From Hypericum androsaemum (Eukaryota; Streptophyta; Magnoliopsida; Malpighiales; Hypericaceae), in contig OZ023186.1 of NCBI GenBank assembly GCA_963995505.1, positions 2,108,001 to 2,172,000 of the forward strand: a stretch of DNA of 64,000 nt. Direction: 5' to 3'. The first letter of the stretch is position 1, and the number at the start of each line of letters is the position of its first letter. Below the pieces are notes generated by a model that did not search any database, was not told the DNA's origin, and saw only the letters and a list, made by a program, of their open reading frames with translations. A program made the position numbers and the translations under genes. Below, one piece after another: positions 1-12,090 of this stretch.

Positions 1-928
1 GATCAACAGCTATCAGATTTCTTTCAAGGATTTCGTGCGACCAGCATACGTCGAGTGTGTTAAGCCAAATTCAAGAGCACAGACACTCAGGCTACTTGAA
101 TAGTAGCATCTCGACTACCTTCTTGTATAATGCATACTATTACCCCAAGACTCATGTCACATTCTATTGTTCACATTAGTGATTTCAAACAATTATATTC
201 GGGTTCACTATTGTACTTTTCAATACAATTGGTGCACCTGAACCACGAAACTCAAAATGTGATGAACAGAGTTCCTTCTCCCTTAACTATATTCTTTTCA
301 TAATGATACAACATATTTTTCTGGTCAGCTCTGCCAGGTCGAATCGCTATGCCATAACCTTTTTATAAATTTTTCAAGCTAGCAGCACTGGATCATACTT
401 CCAGAATACATTTAGGATTTTAAGGGTAGGTTTCGGGAATCATAGTTTTCAAAAATTGGTCTCACACCAGGGATTGTAAAATCACTCAATATTTTTATCC
501 CATCCAGTGGTCGATTAGCACATATGACACTGATCAAGTGTTACGGTGTACATTCTTTTTTAAAGGAACACATGTCATTTAACACCATACTAGAGTATCA
601 GCCTTGGCTTAACTCTAGGCTAATAGGACAGACAGTATGATAAGTTCCACTTATATCTTATCATATGGATTGTAGAAAATCCAAATGTAGCAACTTATTC
701 TTGCATTCTATAAGGAAACTTGCTCTTGAGCAAGAGGGTATTCTGTCATAGGACATTCACTTATGAATGTCCAATAACTGCCTCATCTCATCTAGGAATC
801 AACTTTTTGACTTCCACTGAGGTAAACACTCATGTGAGTGGGTTACTTCTCTGTCCGACATGTTTCATAAATAACTCATATTGCCAAATAAAACTCCTTT
901 ATTCTAACTAATTGGATTACAAATAAAA
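1..928 (-). other. Non-coding tail 3' of copia pol
   Basis: This AT-rich stretch follows the pol stop in element orientation. I see no conserved coding and no sequence matching the LTR at 7942-8557. It is probably the element's 3' untranslated region; an unrelated flank is possible if the copy is truncated here. Confidence 0.4.
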
Positions 929-3900
929 CTATCGTAAACCCAGTGACTTAACATGTTTCTCGAACACTTCTCGAGGTAATGCTTTAGTCATTGGATCTGC
1001 GACCATATCTTTTGTAGATATGTGTTTCATACACAGTTCTTTATATTTTACTAAATTTCTAACAAAGTAAAATTTAATATCTATATGCTTAGCCCTGCTA
1101 TGAAATCTAGGATCCTTAGCATAGGCTATAGCTGCCTAATTGTCGCAGAATAGACTCACGAGTTCCGTTGAGTTGATCAGGAAAAGATGGCTTAAGAATC
1201 TCTTCAACCATACCGCTTCTTGTGCAGCATGAGCTGAAGCTACATATTCTACTTCCATTGTTGACAGAGATACACAGGTTTGCTTCTTACTACTCCATGA
1301 GATAGCACCCCTGCCCAACAAGAAAATAAATCCAGATGTAGACTTTTTCTTGTCCACGTCGCCTTCCCAATCAGCATCAGTGTAGCCACTCAGTATTAGG
1401 TCACGCCTTTGATAGCACAAGGAGTATTCTGCAGTAGTGTTCAAATATTTCAAAATCCCTTTGACAGCCTTCCAGTGAGCACTGCCTGGATCAGACTGAT
1501 ATCTGATTGCTATCCCAACAACATAGCAAATATCAGGTCTGGTACATAATATTGCGTACATCAGACATCCAACTGCATTGGCATAAGGAATCTTCTCCGT
1601 GTCCCCACGTTGCTTAGCTATTTTTGGGCACATGTCCTTACACAAATTATGACCTTTAACCAATGTGACGTACTTAGAGTTACTGATCACATTTGAAATG
1701 TTCTACTACTTTGCGAATATATGTCTCTTGTGAAAAAGACACTATCCTTTTCGAACGATTCCTCGAAATCTTAACTCCGAGTATGTAATTTGCTTCACCC
1801 ATATCTTTCATTTCAAAGTTGGAAGATAACCAATCTTTGATTTCGACAAGAAATCTGATGTCATTTATAGCTAAAAGTAAGTCATCAACATACAAGGTGA
1901 TGATGACAAACTTCTTACCTGATCGCTTAACATACACGCAGTGATCTTTGTCTATCATTATAAAATCATGCGCTATGATCGTATTACGAAAATGAATATA
2001 CCACTGTCTAGACGACTGCTTAAGACCATAAATTGATCTATTCAATTTGCAAACTTTGTGTTCGCAGCCTTTTTGAATGTAGTCCTCTGGTTGAATCATA
2101 TAGATTTTTTCATCCAATTCTCTATGGAGAAAAGCAGTCTTTACATCCATTTGATGTAATTCTAGATTCATGTTAGCAACCATAGCTAAAATGACCCTAA
2201 TTGACGTAAATCTAACAACAGGTACAAAAGTCTCCTCGTAGTCTATCCCAGCCTATTGTTTGAACCCTTGGGCAACCAAAAGCACTTTGTATCTTTCGAT
2301 ACTGCCATCTGCATTGCGCTTGATTTTGAGAATCCACTTATTCCCAATTGCCTACGTCCCCTAGGTATGTCAACCAGATTCTAAACCTAGTTTTTGATCA
2401 TGGAAGATATTTTTTTCTCCATTGCATTTATCTATTCAGTTCGTTTTGGAGATGACAAAGCTCCAGATACATTCTTTGGCTCATCTTCATCCTGTAGGAT
2501 GGCCAGAAGAATTTTACTTGGACCACTAAATTTTTTTAGTAATACCAAGAACTCATTAGCCTCGCCTTCGATGTCAAATCGTCGGCGTGGTATGCTAGTT
2601 CTGCTAGACCTACGGTATTCTCGGTTTTGATAAACATCTCTCATATATTCATCATATCTAAGAATCGCACTCCCACTGAGTGGAAATACCGTACTCCCAT
2701 TAGAATAAGGAATTATCTCCCTATCAGGACTCAGATCACGACCTTCCGGATCATTTTGAGTTAAAAAATCTCTATCTTCCTCCTCAATTCTCCCACTCGG
2801 AAGAAATGATCCAGCTGATTCTGGTTCATCTGTCTCATAAAGGGTAAGGTCATTACTAACCTCCATCAACTTTGGAAATTCATTCTCAAAAAATGTGACA
2901 TCACGTGATTCAAATTCTGTTACATATCCATCGTCCAGTTCACCCACGAACACGTACCCTTTAGATACCTCTGGGTATCTTATAAAGATACTTTTTCTAC
3001 CTCTCAGTCCTAATTTACCGAAAATACTTGAGGTAGAATGGACATAGGACGCACACCCCCATGGCTTAAAATAGGATAGATCGGGCTTTCGATCTGTCCA
3101 CATTTCATAAGGAGTGGCTGTAACAGACTTGGAGGGGACACGATTTAGAACGTATGCGGCAGTCAAGAGCGCATCTCCGTAGAATGATATAGGCAAACTT
3201 GCCTCTGCCATCATCGATCTAACCATGTCAAGAAGAGTTATATTCCTTCTTTCAGCAACCCCGTTTTGCTGAGGTGTATAAGGAATGGACAACTGATGTT
3301 CAATCCCTTTTTCGATGCATAGAGCTTTGAACTCATCTGAAAGATATTCACGGCCACGATCAGTTCGTATGGCCTTTATCTTTCTGTCCTTCTGATTCTC
3401 AATAAAACTCATATACTTCATGAAGCAGTTTAAGGCTTCAGACTTGTGAGAAATCACGTATATCAGACCATATCTAGTATAGTCGTCAAGGAAGGTGATG
3501 AAGTAATATGCTCCATGCCTTGCCCTCACGTTCATTAGATCACAGATGTCGGAATGGACTAATTCTAATGGAAATTCGGCTCTAGCCTCAGTACCAAAAG
3601 GTTTCTTTGTGCTTTTCCCTTCTAGACAGGATACGCATCTTGGTAATATAGATTTTTCTACATTTTTCAATAGTCCTGCCTTAGCTAGACGGTTTAAACG
3701 ATCCTGACCGATATGGCCTAGTCTAGAATGCCACAGTTTAATATCATCTTTCGATGAGTTTGAACTAGTGACTAAGGAAAAACTTTCACAAGGATCAATA
3801 TCCAGAATCAAAAAACCTTCCGATATATATCCAAGGCCAAAATAGGCATCATCCAAAAATAATCTAACGGTGTCGTCCTTAAACGACAACCGAAAACCTA

Positions 3901-5056
3901 AAGACATTAAGGTCGAAACTGAGATCAGATTCCTTCGAATGTCTGGAGCAAACAACACGTCATGTAAAAGAAGGGCACGACCACCACGAAGGTTCAATTT
4001 ACAAGTGCCCAGGCCATTCACATCTACACACGAGTTGTTACCGACAAAAATAGTTTTTGCTCCAGCCGGCAACCGTCTATATTCAACGAACGAACAACGG
4101 TCTCTGGCTACATAGTCTGTCGCTCCTGAATCAATCACCCACATAGAATGTGACTCAGTTAGAAGGGTACAAAAGGATACGTACAACTTACTCACACTTG
4201 AGTTTAGGTGTACCTGCTTGGGCATCTTGCGATCTTTTGCAAAATTTCTCTTCTGTTGACAGTTAAAACATTTCACGTTTGAAATGTTAAACCACTTTTT
4301 CTTTTTAGCCTTGGAGCCATCCAACTTAGTTCTTTGGTTTTCAGCCTTTGGAGTTTCCTTACACTTACCCTTCCTTTCACCTTTCTTCTTTTTTCCACTA
4401 CTCCCAGTTGAACCAGTCGAATGGGCTTTAGGGTGGGATTTTATAGCTAGGAGGCGATCTTCCTCCAGCTCAAGGTGTCTAGCAACATCATTAAATGTTA
4501 CCAAATAGTTAGAATGGGTAAGATTCATCTTCATCTGTTCCCAACTTGGTGGTATGGAACAGATGATAGCTTGAATCTGCTGCTCGTTGCTAAGTATGTG
4601 ACTAGCCTCTGCCAGTTCACTGATCATGTTAGACATCACTCTCAAGTATTTTCTCATGGTAACCTCCGGACGCTTATTAAAGGTGTCAAACCTTATGATC
4701 AAAGCACGCAGCTTTGACACTGAAAGCTTTCCAAATTTTTGTTTGATAGCGTCCCATAACTCTTTCGCATTGTCATACACGCAAAATTGTCAGGTGACAT
4801 CATCCATTATCAAACTCAACAAAATCAACCGGGCAGTAGTGTTCTTTTTCTTCCAAATAACGTAAGCTTCTTTGTCTCGCTTATGTTGAGCAGTTGTGCC
4901 TTCATCAGACTCATCCATTATCACATGTATGTGCTCCAGGACTTTTTGTTCCTCAAGCACATATTGGATTTTCATGCTCCAATTCTCATAGTTTTCACCG
5001 TTGAGTTTTAACTCACGGTTTAGCTCAGCTATGATAGATCTAGAAGTAACTGGCAT
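929..5056 (-). pseudogene. Copia gag-pol polyprotein, disrupted
   Basis: Gag starts at 5056 (MPVTSRSIIAELNRELKLNG). A degraded zinc knuckle (CFNC) lies near 4250, the aspartic protease motif WVIDSGAT near 4130, the GAG-pre-integrase motif LWHSRLGHIG near 3710, an integrase core with TDRGREY and PQQNGVAERRN near 3270-3370, reverse transcriptase with QMDVKTAFL, YGLKQS and YVDDLLL at 1870-2160, and RNase H with DADWEGD near 1370. The frame continues past 1136 to a final TAG at 929-931, ending in the usual copia tail around KSLGLR. In-frame stops occur near 4788 (gag), 2432, 2253 (before the RT core) and 1136 (RNase H), with a frame change near 1685. The product would normally build a virus-like particle and copy the RNA into DNA; this copy can only act as a template, if at all. 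Confidence 0.9.
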
Positions 5057-5533
5057 TTCTATAGGGAATTTTTAATATGAGAACATATTAGAAATTTGAT
5101 TTGACAATATGATTTAATTTACTAAATACTCATAATTTTTAATGATACGAAGTCTTTGATTAACTTCAAAGTCGAAGTGGGTCGCGGGCATGCTTCTCCT
5201 CACCATTCAAGTATTAATTTTAAACTTCAACCATTTAAAATTCATCGATAGTAAACTCAAGTGGAAGCAACTAAACAAACATCTTTGTTTAATTACACGC
5301 ATCACATATACATTTGTACATTATGAGTTTACACGCACATAAAAAATTAAGACAAGGTCTCAACCTATTGTACAAAATTTTCCCAAAAATAACATATGTA
5401 TATGGGGACAGTTAAACATAACATGTAATCACATGGGAATCGGGTGCGAGGACGATCCTGTGGGGACTGGGTGCGAGGACGATCCGGTGAAAAGTTTCAA
5501 GTTCACAACCGGAACTGAGATCGAATCCATAAT

Positions 5534-5971
5534 TCAGATGACTAGGAGCGGAGAAAAATTATAATGGTACTCATTAGCGAGGTAGCAGTTCAAGATCAAA
5601 CCGGTTCGCAGCTCCAGGACGGGAGAAGGTATCATTTCTCTGAGGAGACCCCTCTCCTCGAGGTAGTGGATCAGATTATAGAGGACATCTCTATGGGTAT
5701 TGATCTCAGGTTCCGAGAAGACACACATATCTTCTTGGATCTTCAGCGTGACCAGGAGGTCTCGAAACATGGAGGGCCAGTCCTCTCCATAATTATAACC
5801 TCCGGCCCAGATGCAATCTTGCATCTCCCGGTGAACAGCCTCGATATGCTCGACGATGACATACATGTCATCCTTAGGCACTCGCAGCGGTAAACGGCGC
5901 TTCAGGACCTTTTGTCGAAGTTCCGTCGCACAAAAGTTTAGATACCTTGCTCCAGTCGAATCTTGTATCAA
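5534..5971 (-). CDS. Unrecognised 145-codon ORF in the copia leader
   Basis: An open frame in the same sense as the retrotransposon lies between the primer site and gag. It encodes a mixed-composition protein (starting MIQDSTGARYLNFCATEL) with no repeats and no membrane segment that I recognise. Copia leaders normally hold no ORF, so it could be an extra element gene, a captured host exon or chance. A possible acceptor AG sits just inside its 5' end. The opposite strand is also open for 109 codons at 5564-5893, which weakens the coding argument. I cannot assign a function. Confidence 0.35.
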   Translation of the reverse strand: MIQDSTGARYLNFCATELRQKVLKRRLPLRVPKDDMYVIVEHIEAVHREMQDCIWAGGYNYGEDWPSMFRDLLVTLKIQEDMCVFSEPEINTHRDVLYNLIHYLEERGLLREMIPSPVLELRTGLILNCYLANEYHYNFSPLLVI

Positions 5972-6180
5972 TTACAAGTCAATTTCGGGTTAATTCTCAT
6001 ATTCTCACAAAATAGGATTGAAAAATTCATTTTTCAATCTTTTGATGATCATACTATGGATCAATCCATGTGATATTAGATAAATTTAACATATCTCGGA
6101 ACTCGTTCTAAAAAATATATGTCGTTTATTAAAAATATCGTTATAATTTTAATAAACCTAATTGATAAAAATTTCTCAAA

Positions 6181-7819
6181 ATTTTATCAATTTATTAGAT
6201 TTTAATTGAATAAAAACTGATTTTATCCAATTAAAAGAGAGAAACCCTGATATTTTAAGTCCAATTTTGACTTAACTCAAAATTAACTATAAATCGGGTT
6301 GGGTCGAACCAAGAAACCAGGCTAAAACGTCCAGTTTTTTGATTTTCTTGACCCGAGTATAAATATTTTCAAAAAAATTGTGAAATTACGATTTTACCCC
6401 TCACATATTTTCCCTTCCCTTTCTCTTTCTTCTCCCGCGCGACGCCAAATGCGTCCGAAGCTCTGCCCACGACCACGGCGCAACGACGGTGAACCGACGG
6501 CCGAGACTGGTCGCAATCGGCTCGCTGTGGTCTCGCGAGCTCGTCGATAGCAGCCTCACGAGCCGTCGTGCCTCCGTGCTCCGTCGCGGTCGTCTTCACC
6601 CTTCGGCGTGTCTCCGCTATCGTCGGGTTCGATCTTCGTTTTCCGGTGACGTCGATCCACGAAAGTGGTATCAAAATGTCGAGGACACGCCGGAGAATCG
6701 ACTATCGTCGATCTACGACGTCGAAATCGTCAGATTTCTGTCAAAATCGACGGAAATCGATTTGGGGAAAATCGCCCCCAAATCGCCCGATTAGGGTTCC
6801 TTGGGATTGAATTGAAATGGCAAATTTTAATTTAGTACCAAAAATTTTACTAAAATTGTACCGAAGTCTATGACACGCAGGTGCCACGTAAGCAGTCAAA
6901 TTTCAGATTGGTACTTTATGGGTGCGCGAATTTGCCCACATTGTTAGGCAAAATTCAATTTAGTCCACTAGTTCTAAATTAATTATATTAAAGTCCAACA
7001 TTTTATCAATTTATTAGATTTTAATTGAATAAAAACTGATTTTATCCAATTAAAAGAGAGAAACCCTGATATTTTAAGTCCAATTTTGACTTAACTCAAA
7101 ATTAACTATAAATCGGGTTGGGTCGAACCAAGAAACCAGGCTAAAACGTCCAGTTTTTTGATTTTCTTGACCCGAGTATAAATATTTTCAAAAAAATTGT
7201 GAAATTACGATTTTACCCCTCACAGATTTTCCCTTCCCTTTCTCTTTCTTCTCCCGCGCGACGCCAAATGCGTCCGAAGCTCTGCCCACGACCACGGCGC
7301 AACGACGGTGAACCGACGGCCGAGACTGGTCGCAATCGGCTCGCTGTGGTCTCGCGAGCTCGTCGATAGCAGCCTCACGAGCCGTCGTGCCTCCGTGCTC
7401 CGTCGCGGTCGTCTTCACCCTTCGGCGTGTCTCCGCTATCGTCGGGTTCGATCTTCGTTTTCCGGTGACGTCGATCCACGAAAGTGGTATCAAAATGTCG
7501 AGGACACGCCGGAGAATCGACTATCGTCGATCTACGACGTCGAAATCGTCAGATTTCTGTCAAAATCGACGGAAATCGATTTGGGGAAAATCGCCCCCAA
7601 ATCGCCCGATTAGGGTTCCTTGGGATTGAATTAAAATGGCAAATTTTAATTTAGTACCAAAAATTTTACTAAAATTGTACCGAAGTCTATGACACGCAGG
7701 TGCCACGTAAGCAGTCAAATTTCAGATTGGTACTTTATGGGTGCGCGAATTTGCCCACATTGTTAGGCAAAATTCAATTTAGTCCACTAGTTCTAAATTA
7801 ATTATATTAAAGTCCAACA
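6181..7819. repeat. Tandem duplication, period 819 bp, two copies
   Basis: Copy one (6181-7000) and copy two (7000-7819) are almost identical; I see single-base differences near 6405/7224 and 6813/7632. Each holds an AT-rich start, a GC-rich core of about 400 bp open in several frames on both strands, and an end reading agtccaaca. The near identity implies a very recent duplication. It lies inside the copia leader. The multi-frame openness follows from GC content and I do not call the core coding. Confidence 0.93.
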
Positions 7820-7927
7820 GATTGTAATTTTTAATAAAATCACAATTAATATAATTTTTAACCCAATAAATCACATAATTATTTGAATTAAAACATCATA
7901 TCATCATCAAAACATGGTTTCAACCAT

Positions 7928-7940
7928 GCTCTGATACCAA
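7928..7940 (-). other. Primer-binding site, initiator-Met tRNA type
   Basis: The minus strand reads TTGGTATCAGAGC, the standard tRNA-iMet-complementary site of plant copia elements. It lies one base inside the LTR end, as expected for minus-strand DNA priming. Confidence 0.92.
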
Positions 7941-8162
7941 TTGATAGTTTTAATACATAATTAATGAGTAATTATTTATTAAATTCGATTAATTAACAAA
8001 TTAATTTGTTAATGATAAATTACTTACTTGTTGAAGCAAGAGGTCCATAGGTTCGGGTCCACAATGTCTTCGTGCCAGTCGAATTACGATCACGTTATAA
8101 TGGATTCGTAATTGATTTTTACGAGATTTCTTCTATTGAAAATCTGTTCAAAACTCAGGGAC

Positions 8163-8170
8163 TATTATAA
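8163..8170 (-). promoter_or_regulatory. Candidate LTR TATA box
   Basis: The minus strand reads TTATAATA about 390 bp from the start of the LTR, with the G-box cluster upstream. The position fits the U3 promoter of a copia LTR. The call rests on motif and position only. Confidence 0.45.
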
Positions 8171-8245
8171 AGTTTTGCCTTTCTTTTGAGTGGTTGTAGA
8201 AAAACTTACAGATTGGTTCAACCAAATTTTCTGACCAACCAGAAC

Positions 8246-8445
8246 GTGCCACGTGGCACGCGCATGGCTGCCATGTGGCACTTCGGTCCACCATGTGGCA
8301 TGCCACGTGGCAAAACTACTCCTAACTTTACCACATGGCATGCCACGTGGTAAAGCTACGCCTAGATTTGCCGCGTCAGCGTGCCACGTGGGCCGCCAAC
8401 TCTGACGACAACTGAGCCAGCGCCACGTCACGTTGACGTGGCGCT
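8246..8445. promoter_or_regulatory. G-box/ABRE cluster in LTR U3
   Basis: Perfect CACGTG palindromes lie at 8250, 8304, 8344 and 8385, mostly within GCCACGTGGC contexts, followed by an inverted CACGTC/GACGTG pair at about 8424-8440. Related CATGTGG and CACATGG variants sit between them. Such boxes bind bZIP and bHLH factors in abscisic acid, stress and light responses. All lie upstream of the candidate TATA box in element sense. Confidence 0.7.
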
Positions 8446-8557
8446 TGCGTGGCCCCGGGCCGGTCAACTTGGGTTGACCGGCCCATTTCACCCTAAATTT
8501 GGGCCTGGGCCCAATCAGGCACAATAATAATTGCCTGATTAGGCCTAGGGTCCAACA

Positions 8558-9013
8558 AAAGGTACCAAGACCTATTGACCAGAATCGTTGAAGTAACAGA
8601 AGATTATTATAGGCTCATAATAGAATAATACGAGTAAAATAATACAATATGAATCTGTAAGCTATTTATTGGTCTGATAAAACTTTTGTTGTTAGAGATT
8701 AAATTACTATTATTACATTATATTAAATTGAACTTAACCAAATAAATTTATCTCAATTTGTAATCCTCCAATGCATACATATATTTATGAATTCTCACAG
8801 TTTGCTGCTTCTAATGAGAACCACACAACCCAATCAAAACCCCAACAGCCAACACAACATAAAAAAGACTAGTTTCCTTTTCACCAACACTGCCCAAAAC
8901 GGAGACACAGATTTTGAGAGAGAGCAGTAAAGAAACTGATACCAATATCAAATTCTTTGTACCAGATTGAGTGGAGAATAAAGAAAATTTGTTCTCAGGT
9001 GAGGATAAATTAA
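8558..9013. other. Intergenic, no gene seen
   Basis: AT-rich DNA between the copia LTR and a small DNA transposon. I find no coding signal or structured repeat. Confidence 0.5.
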
Positions 9014-9252
9014 GGTGGGGACTAAATTTTGGGCAGTCAGATTTGATTATTTTTAAATCTGATAGTTAATAACATATCATCTGATGATGGGTTGTATGCG
9101 AAGTGATATTTATTTGTATGTGAAATGATAGTGGTTTTGCAAGAGAATGGTTTGCATGTGAAGTAGTATTCGTTTACATGTGAAGCGATATTGGTTTGAA
9201 TGTGTAGTGATATTAGTTTGCCTTAGTCTCTATGGGTAGCCCAGTCCCCACC
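9014..9252. mobile_element. Small TIR element, GGGGAC family, 239 bp
   Basis: The ends are a perfect 10-bp inverted repeat, GGTGGGGACT at 9014 and AGTCCCCACC at 9243-9252. A subterminal GTCAGATTTGAT follows the left end. The interior carries degenerate copies of a motif related to GTGATATTGGTTT, shared with the larger relatives at 12702-14270 and 60563-61846. No clear target duplication is visible. It is non-coding. Confidence 0.6.
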
Positions 9253-9672
9253 AAATTCTATTATTTTTAGACAGCTTAGTATCTCAATATCACTATCCAA
9301 TTAATCCAAGTTCTAGTTAAATACGGTAAAATTCTTCCAATAAATATTAAATATTGATACGTTTTCAATGATTCGAAGTTTAGATATTTTGATTAAACTA
9401 GAACATAAAACCTCCCATTTGATCTAAGTTCCGGTTGAAATTTCGTCTTTTTAATAATTTAGATTCGAGTATATATTTTTCACGTCTCCCTTAATAATAT
9501 TTCATAAAACTCGAAATGAAAATATACTTAAATAAATCTATATATATTTTTACATCTTTAAAACCTCAAAACATCTCTCCAGAGATCAACACCCACATGT
9601 CCAAAAGAACACCGGTTTCCTTCACTTCACTTTCCATCCCCACAACTCCTCCTCCTCAGTCGTGCCATTTAT

Positions 9673-9698
9673 CCCCCCCCCCCCCCCCCCCCCCCCCC
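9673..9698. repeat. Poly-C homopolymer, about 26 bases
   Basis: An uninterrupted C run lies 70 bases upstream of the RING-CH start codon. Length is likely polymorphic and sequencing error is possible. It sits in the promoter or 5' leader of the downstream gene. Confidence 0.85.
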
Positions 9699-9732
9699 AC
9701 AAAGAAAAAAAGCCTTCACCTTTGAGCCAGAA

Positions 9733-9744
9733 ATGGCTTGCTGA
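9733..9744 (+). other. Three-codon upstream ORF
   Basis: ATG GCT TGC TGA lies 23 bases before the RING-CH start codon. If the transcript starts upstream, this minimal uORF could lower translation of the main frame. No transcript evidence is available here. Confidence 0.35.
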
Positions 9745-9766
9745 AGCCTAGGGTGTCCTAAACAAG

Positions 9767-12090
9767 ATGGCGCCGCCAAAGGGTAGCCGGCACTTGACCC
9801 CGAGCAGCAGTGACGTGTCAGCACTTGGGGAGATAGGGGCCCACAGGGGCTCAACTGGGTCGGACGACTGCTCGTCTGATGAGGAGGACTTGGAGAGTGG
9901 GGAATTGGAGATGAAGGTGCATGAAAAGGACAGGGGAAGGAGGGATTGTAGGATTTGCCATTTGGTTTTAGAGGGTATTAGTAGAACTAATGGAGGAGGA
10001 GGAGGAGAGGGTGTTATTGAGTTGGGTTGTTCATGTAAAGGAGACTTGGGGTCTGCTCATAGGAAGTGTGCTGAGACTTGGTTCAAGATCAAGGGCAACA
10101 CGTGAGTAAAGTTTGAAGCTTTATGCATTCTTCTTGTGCTTAAAGATATGAGCTTTTACCAATGCATGGTGTCTAAGATGACAACGATTTCTACCTCATT
10201 TTTCGGTGGTCGGTTGGTCAATTCCCACCCCTTACATTATGCTTGGGAGGGGAACAAAGCTCAATGTCATCTAGAGAGCTCCGGGGTTTAGCCAACCTGT
10301 CTAAATTTTAACTTCACCCAAAAAAGATATGAGCTTTTTTCAGCCTTTTGTTGTTTGCATCATCTAGTATTTGGATAGCTGACTAATTCATGTTCGAGTT
10401 AGATCAGACTATAAGGGTGACCAAGTTTGCCTTATAAAGCAGTTGCAATGCTTGACTTTTGATTAAGTTAGAACTATTGATTTATCCAAATGGTGGTTCT
10501 TTCTGTCTTGATTTGGATACCCTTTGTTGTTTCTGTATTCCAGAAAAAAACTATGGAGGTTTTGTGTTGTGTTGGTTTTAATGATAAATTTTCTGGCCCT
10601 CTTGGTTTCTAATTTTGGTCTTTTTCTCACTTCTAATTCCTTCAATGTCCATAAAGATAGTTCTTTTATCTCAATTTTTAGAACTAACCATAGCTTCCAC
10701 TAAATTGGCTTGATGGGTCTAAAATAGAAGGGGATGCAACTTCTTCGGGTGCTAGAACTTAAGTCACTAAAGGAAAACCTTCTTCCTTGAAGAGCTAGAT
10801 TAGAGATGGCCCAACTTGTTTGTTTCCTTGTGTGGCCTGATTCACATTTGACAAAAGTTCGTTTTTCTACTTATATGGCTCTCTACCACCACTTAATTGT
10901 AGCATTTTCCTATGTTGATGAGTTACCCAGACCGTAAAAAGCACGAAACATTTTCCACGAGTGTCGGCTAGCCTGGTTCTATTTTGTTACTGCCCTGTCA
11001 TGGTCAAGCTCGCCTCATTTTAACTTGACCCTCTCTGTGATTTAGCTGAATGTGGTAGAATATGGCAAATACCGAGTAGAATTGATGTGGAGGAAACACT
11101 AGTTATTGGAATTGTCCCCTGAATTGAGACAGTGATAGTCCTTGCATATCAATCATACAGGTAAGTTGCACGGACTCCTGTGAATAGTGAAATGGTCAAC
11201 ATTCTAGTGGTTTCCATGTAAGAACAACAGGCTTTTAGAGGGTAGATCTTGCTTTTGGTCATTAAATCCTTGAACTGTGTTGCCTTACCTGATTAAACAT
11301 TTAAGTTGTTGGCCAGGGTTGCTTTAATCGGCTATTGTTTATTTGCTTTCTTCATTCTGCTATCTGATCGTCTGGATTTGGACTATTTGTCTAAGTGCAA
11401 ATAACATATTACACTAAACTGCTATCCGATGAGCAAGCTTCTATCCAAAACACACATGAATCTTTAGGACCAGAAGCTTATTAGCAGTGCACTTGGACCA
11501 CTAAGTAGGCTGCTAGTAGGTTACTCGGAATTACTAATGTGGAGGCTGAACTCCAAACAATTCACCATTTGGCTGGGGATCTTTATCCATAAAAAGCTTA
11601 TGTGATTGTGGGATTGTCCGATGATCTTCTTACGCAGGGATTACGCCTACTCTTGCAAGACGTTTGTCTTTTGCTTACACTTGAACTTGGTTATTTTCTG
11701 CAAACATGCGTACGCATGAATGTGATAGTATGGAGTTGGAAGTATAAACTTTATTTTGTGGTTTGGTCCTCAAGTTGTAGATTTAGAAATGAATCTAGTT
11801 ATATCTCGGATCAGTTGGTAAGCTTTCCACTAACCTTCTTGATCCCTTTTGGTTCAAATATGTGCAGAATATGCGAGATATGTGGTGCCACGGCTATCAA
11901 CGTTGCAGGGGTGCAGACGCACGAAGTGCAGGCGGATACGGTCGTAGTCTCACCTACGCCTGCGGCACCAGTGATCCTAGTAGATAATCGAACCTTCTGG
12001 CACAGCCGTCGAGCGATGAATTTCTTGCTTGCTTGCATGGTCTTGGCCTTCCTCATATCTTGGCTCTTTCACTTTAAAATCCTCTCATGA
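9767..12090 (+). CDS. RING-CH (RINGv, MARCH-like) membrane protein, probable E3 ubiquitin ligase
   Basis: Two exons, 9767-10101 and 11868-12090, joined in phase across a 1.77-kb GTGAGT...GTGCAG intron, give 185 residues. Residues 61-117 form a C4HC3 RING-variant domain: C61 and C64 (CRIC), C88 and C90 (CSC), H98, C101, then C114 and C117 (CEIC) supplied by exon 2. A hydrophobic segment at about 160-180 (NFLLACMVLAFLISWLFHF) suggests a single C-terminal membrane anchor. The N-terminus is acidic and Ser-rich. RINGv proteins recruit E2 enzymes to ubiquitinate proteins at membranes; the substrate is unknown. The start at 9767 is the first ATG with a long frame after the uORF. Membership of the family is clear; ligase activity is inferred. 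Confidence 0.87.

Larger units (their letters stand above)
1..8557 (-). mobile_element. Degenerate Ty1/copia LTR retrotransposon, 3' LTR not in window
   Basis: Read on the minus strand the order is 5' LTR (8557 to 7942), primer-binding site (7940 to 7928), a 2.9-kb leader, gag-pol (5056 to 929) and a non-coding tail down to position 1. The order protease, integrase, reverse transcriptase, RNase H is diagnostic of Ty1/copia. No second copy of the LTR is visible in 1-928, so the 3' LTR lies left of the window or is lost. The coding region has several stops and at least one frame change, so the copy cannot be autonomous. The five bases beyond the LTR (8558-8562, aaagg) would be one half of the target duplication. 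The join between leader and gag-pol is inferred from continuous orientation; a composite of two copia copies is not excluded. Confidence 0.8.
7942..8557 (-). mobile_element. 5' LTR of the copia element
   Basis: On the minus strand this segment begins TGTTGGACCC at 8557 and ends ACTATCA at 7942, giving the canonical TG...CA ends, and it directly abuts the primer-binding site. Its length of 616 bp is normal for plant copia LTRs. It carries a TATA-like box at 8163-8170 and, upstream of that in element sense, a cluster of G-boxes. Confidence 0.88.

Noticed and set aside
6369..7629. Duplicated open frames of 80 and 101 codons on both strands
   Set aside because: They recur exactly because of the 819-bp duplication, overlap each other on opposite strands and arise from a GC-rich core without recognisable domains.
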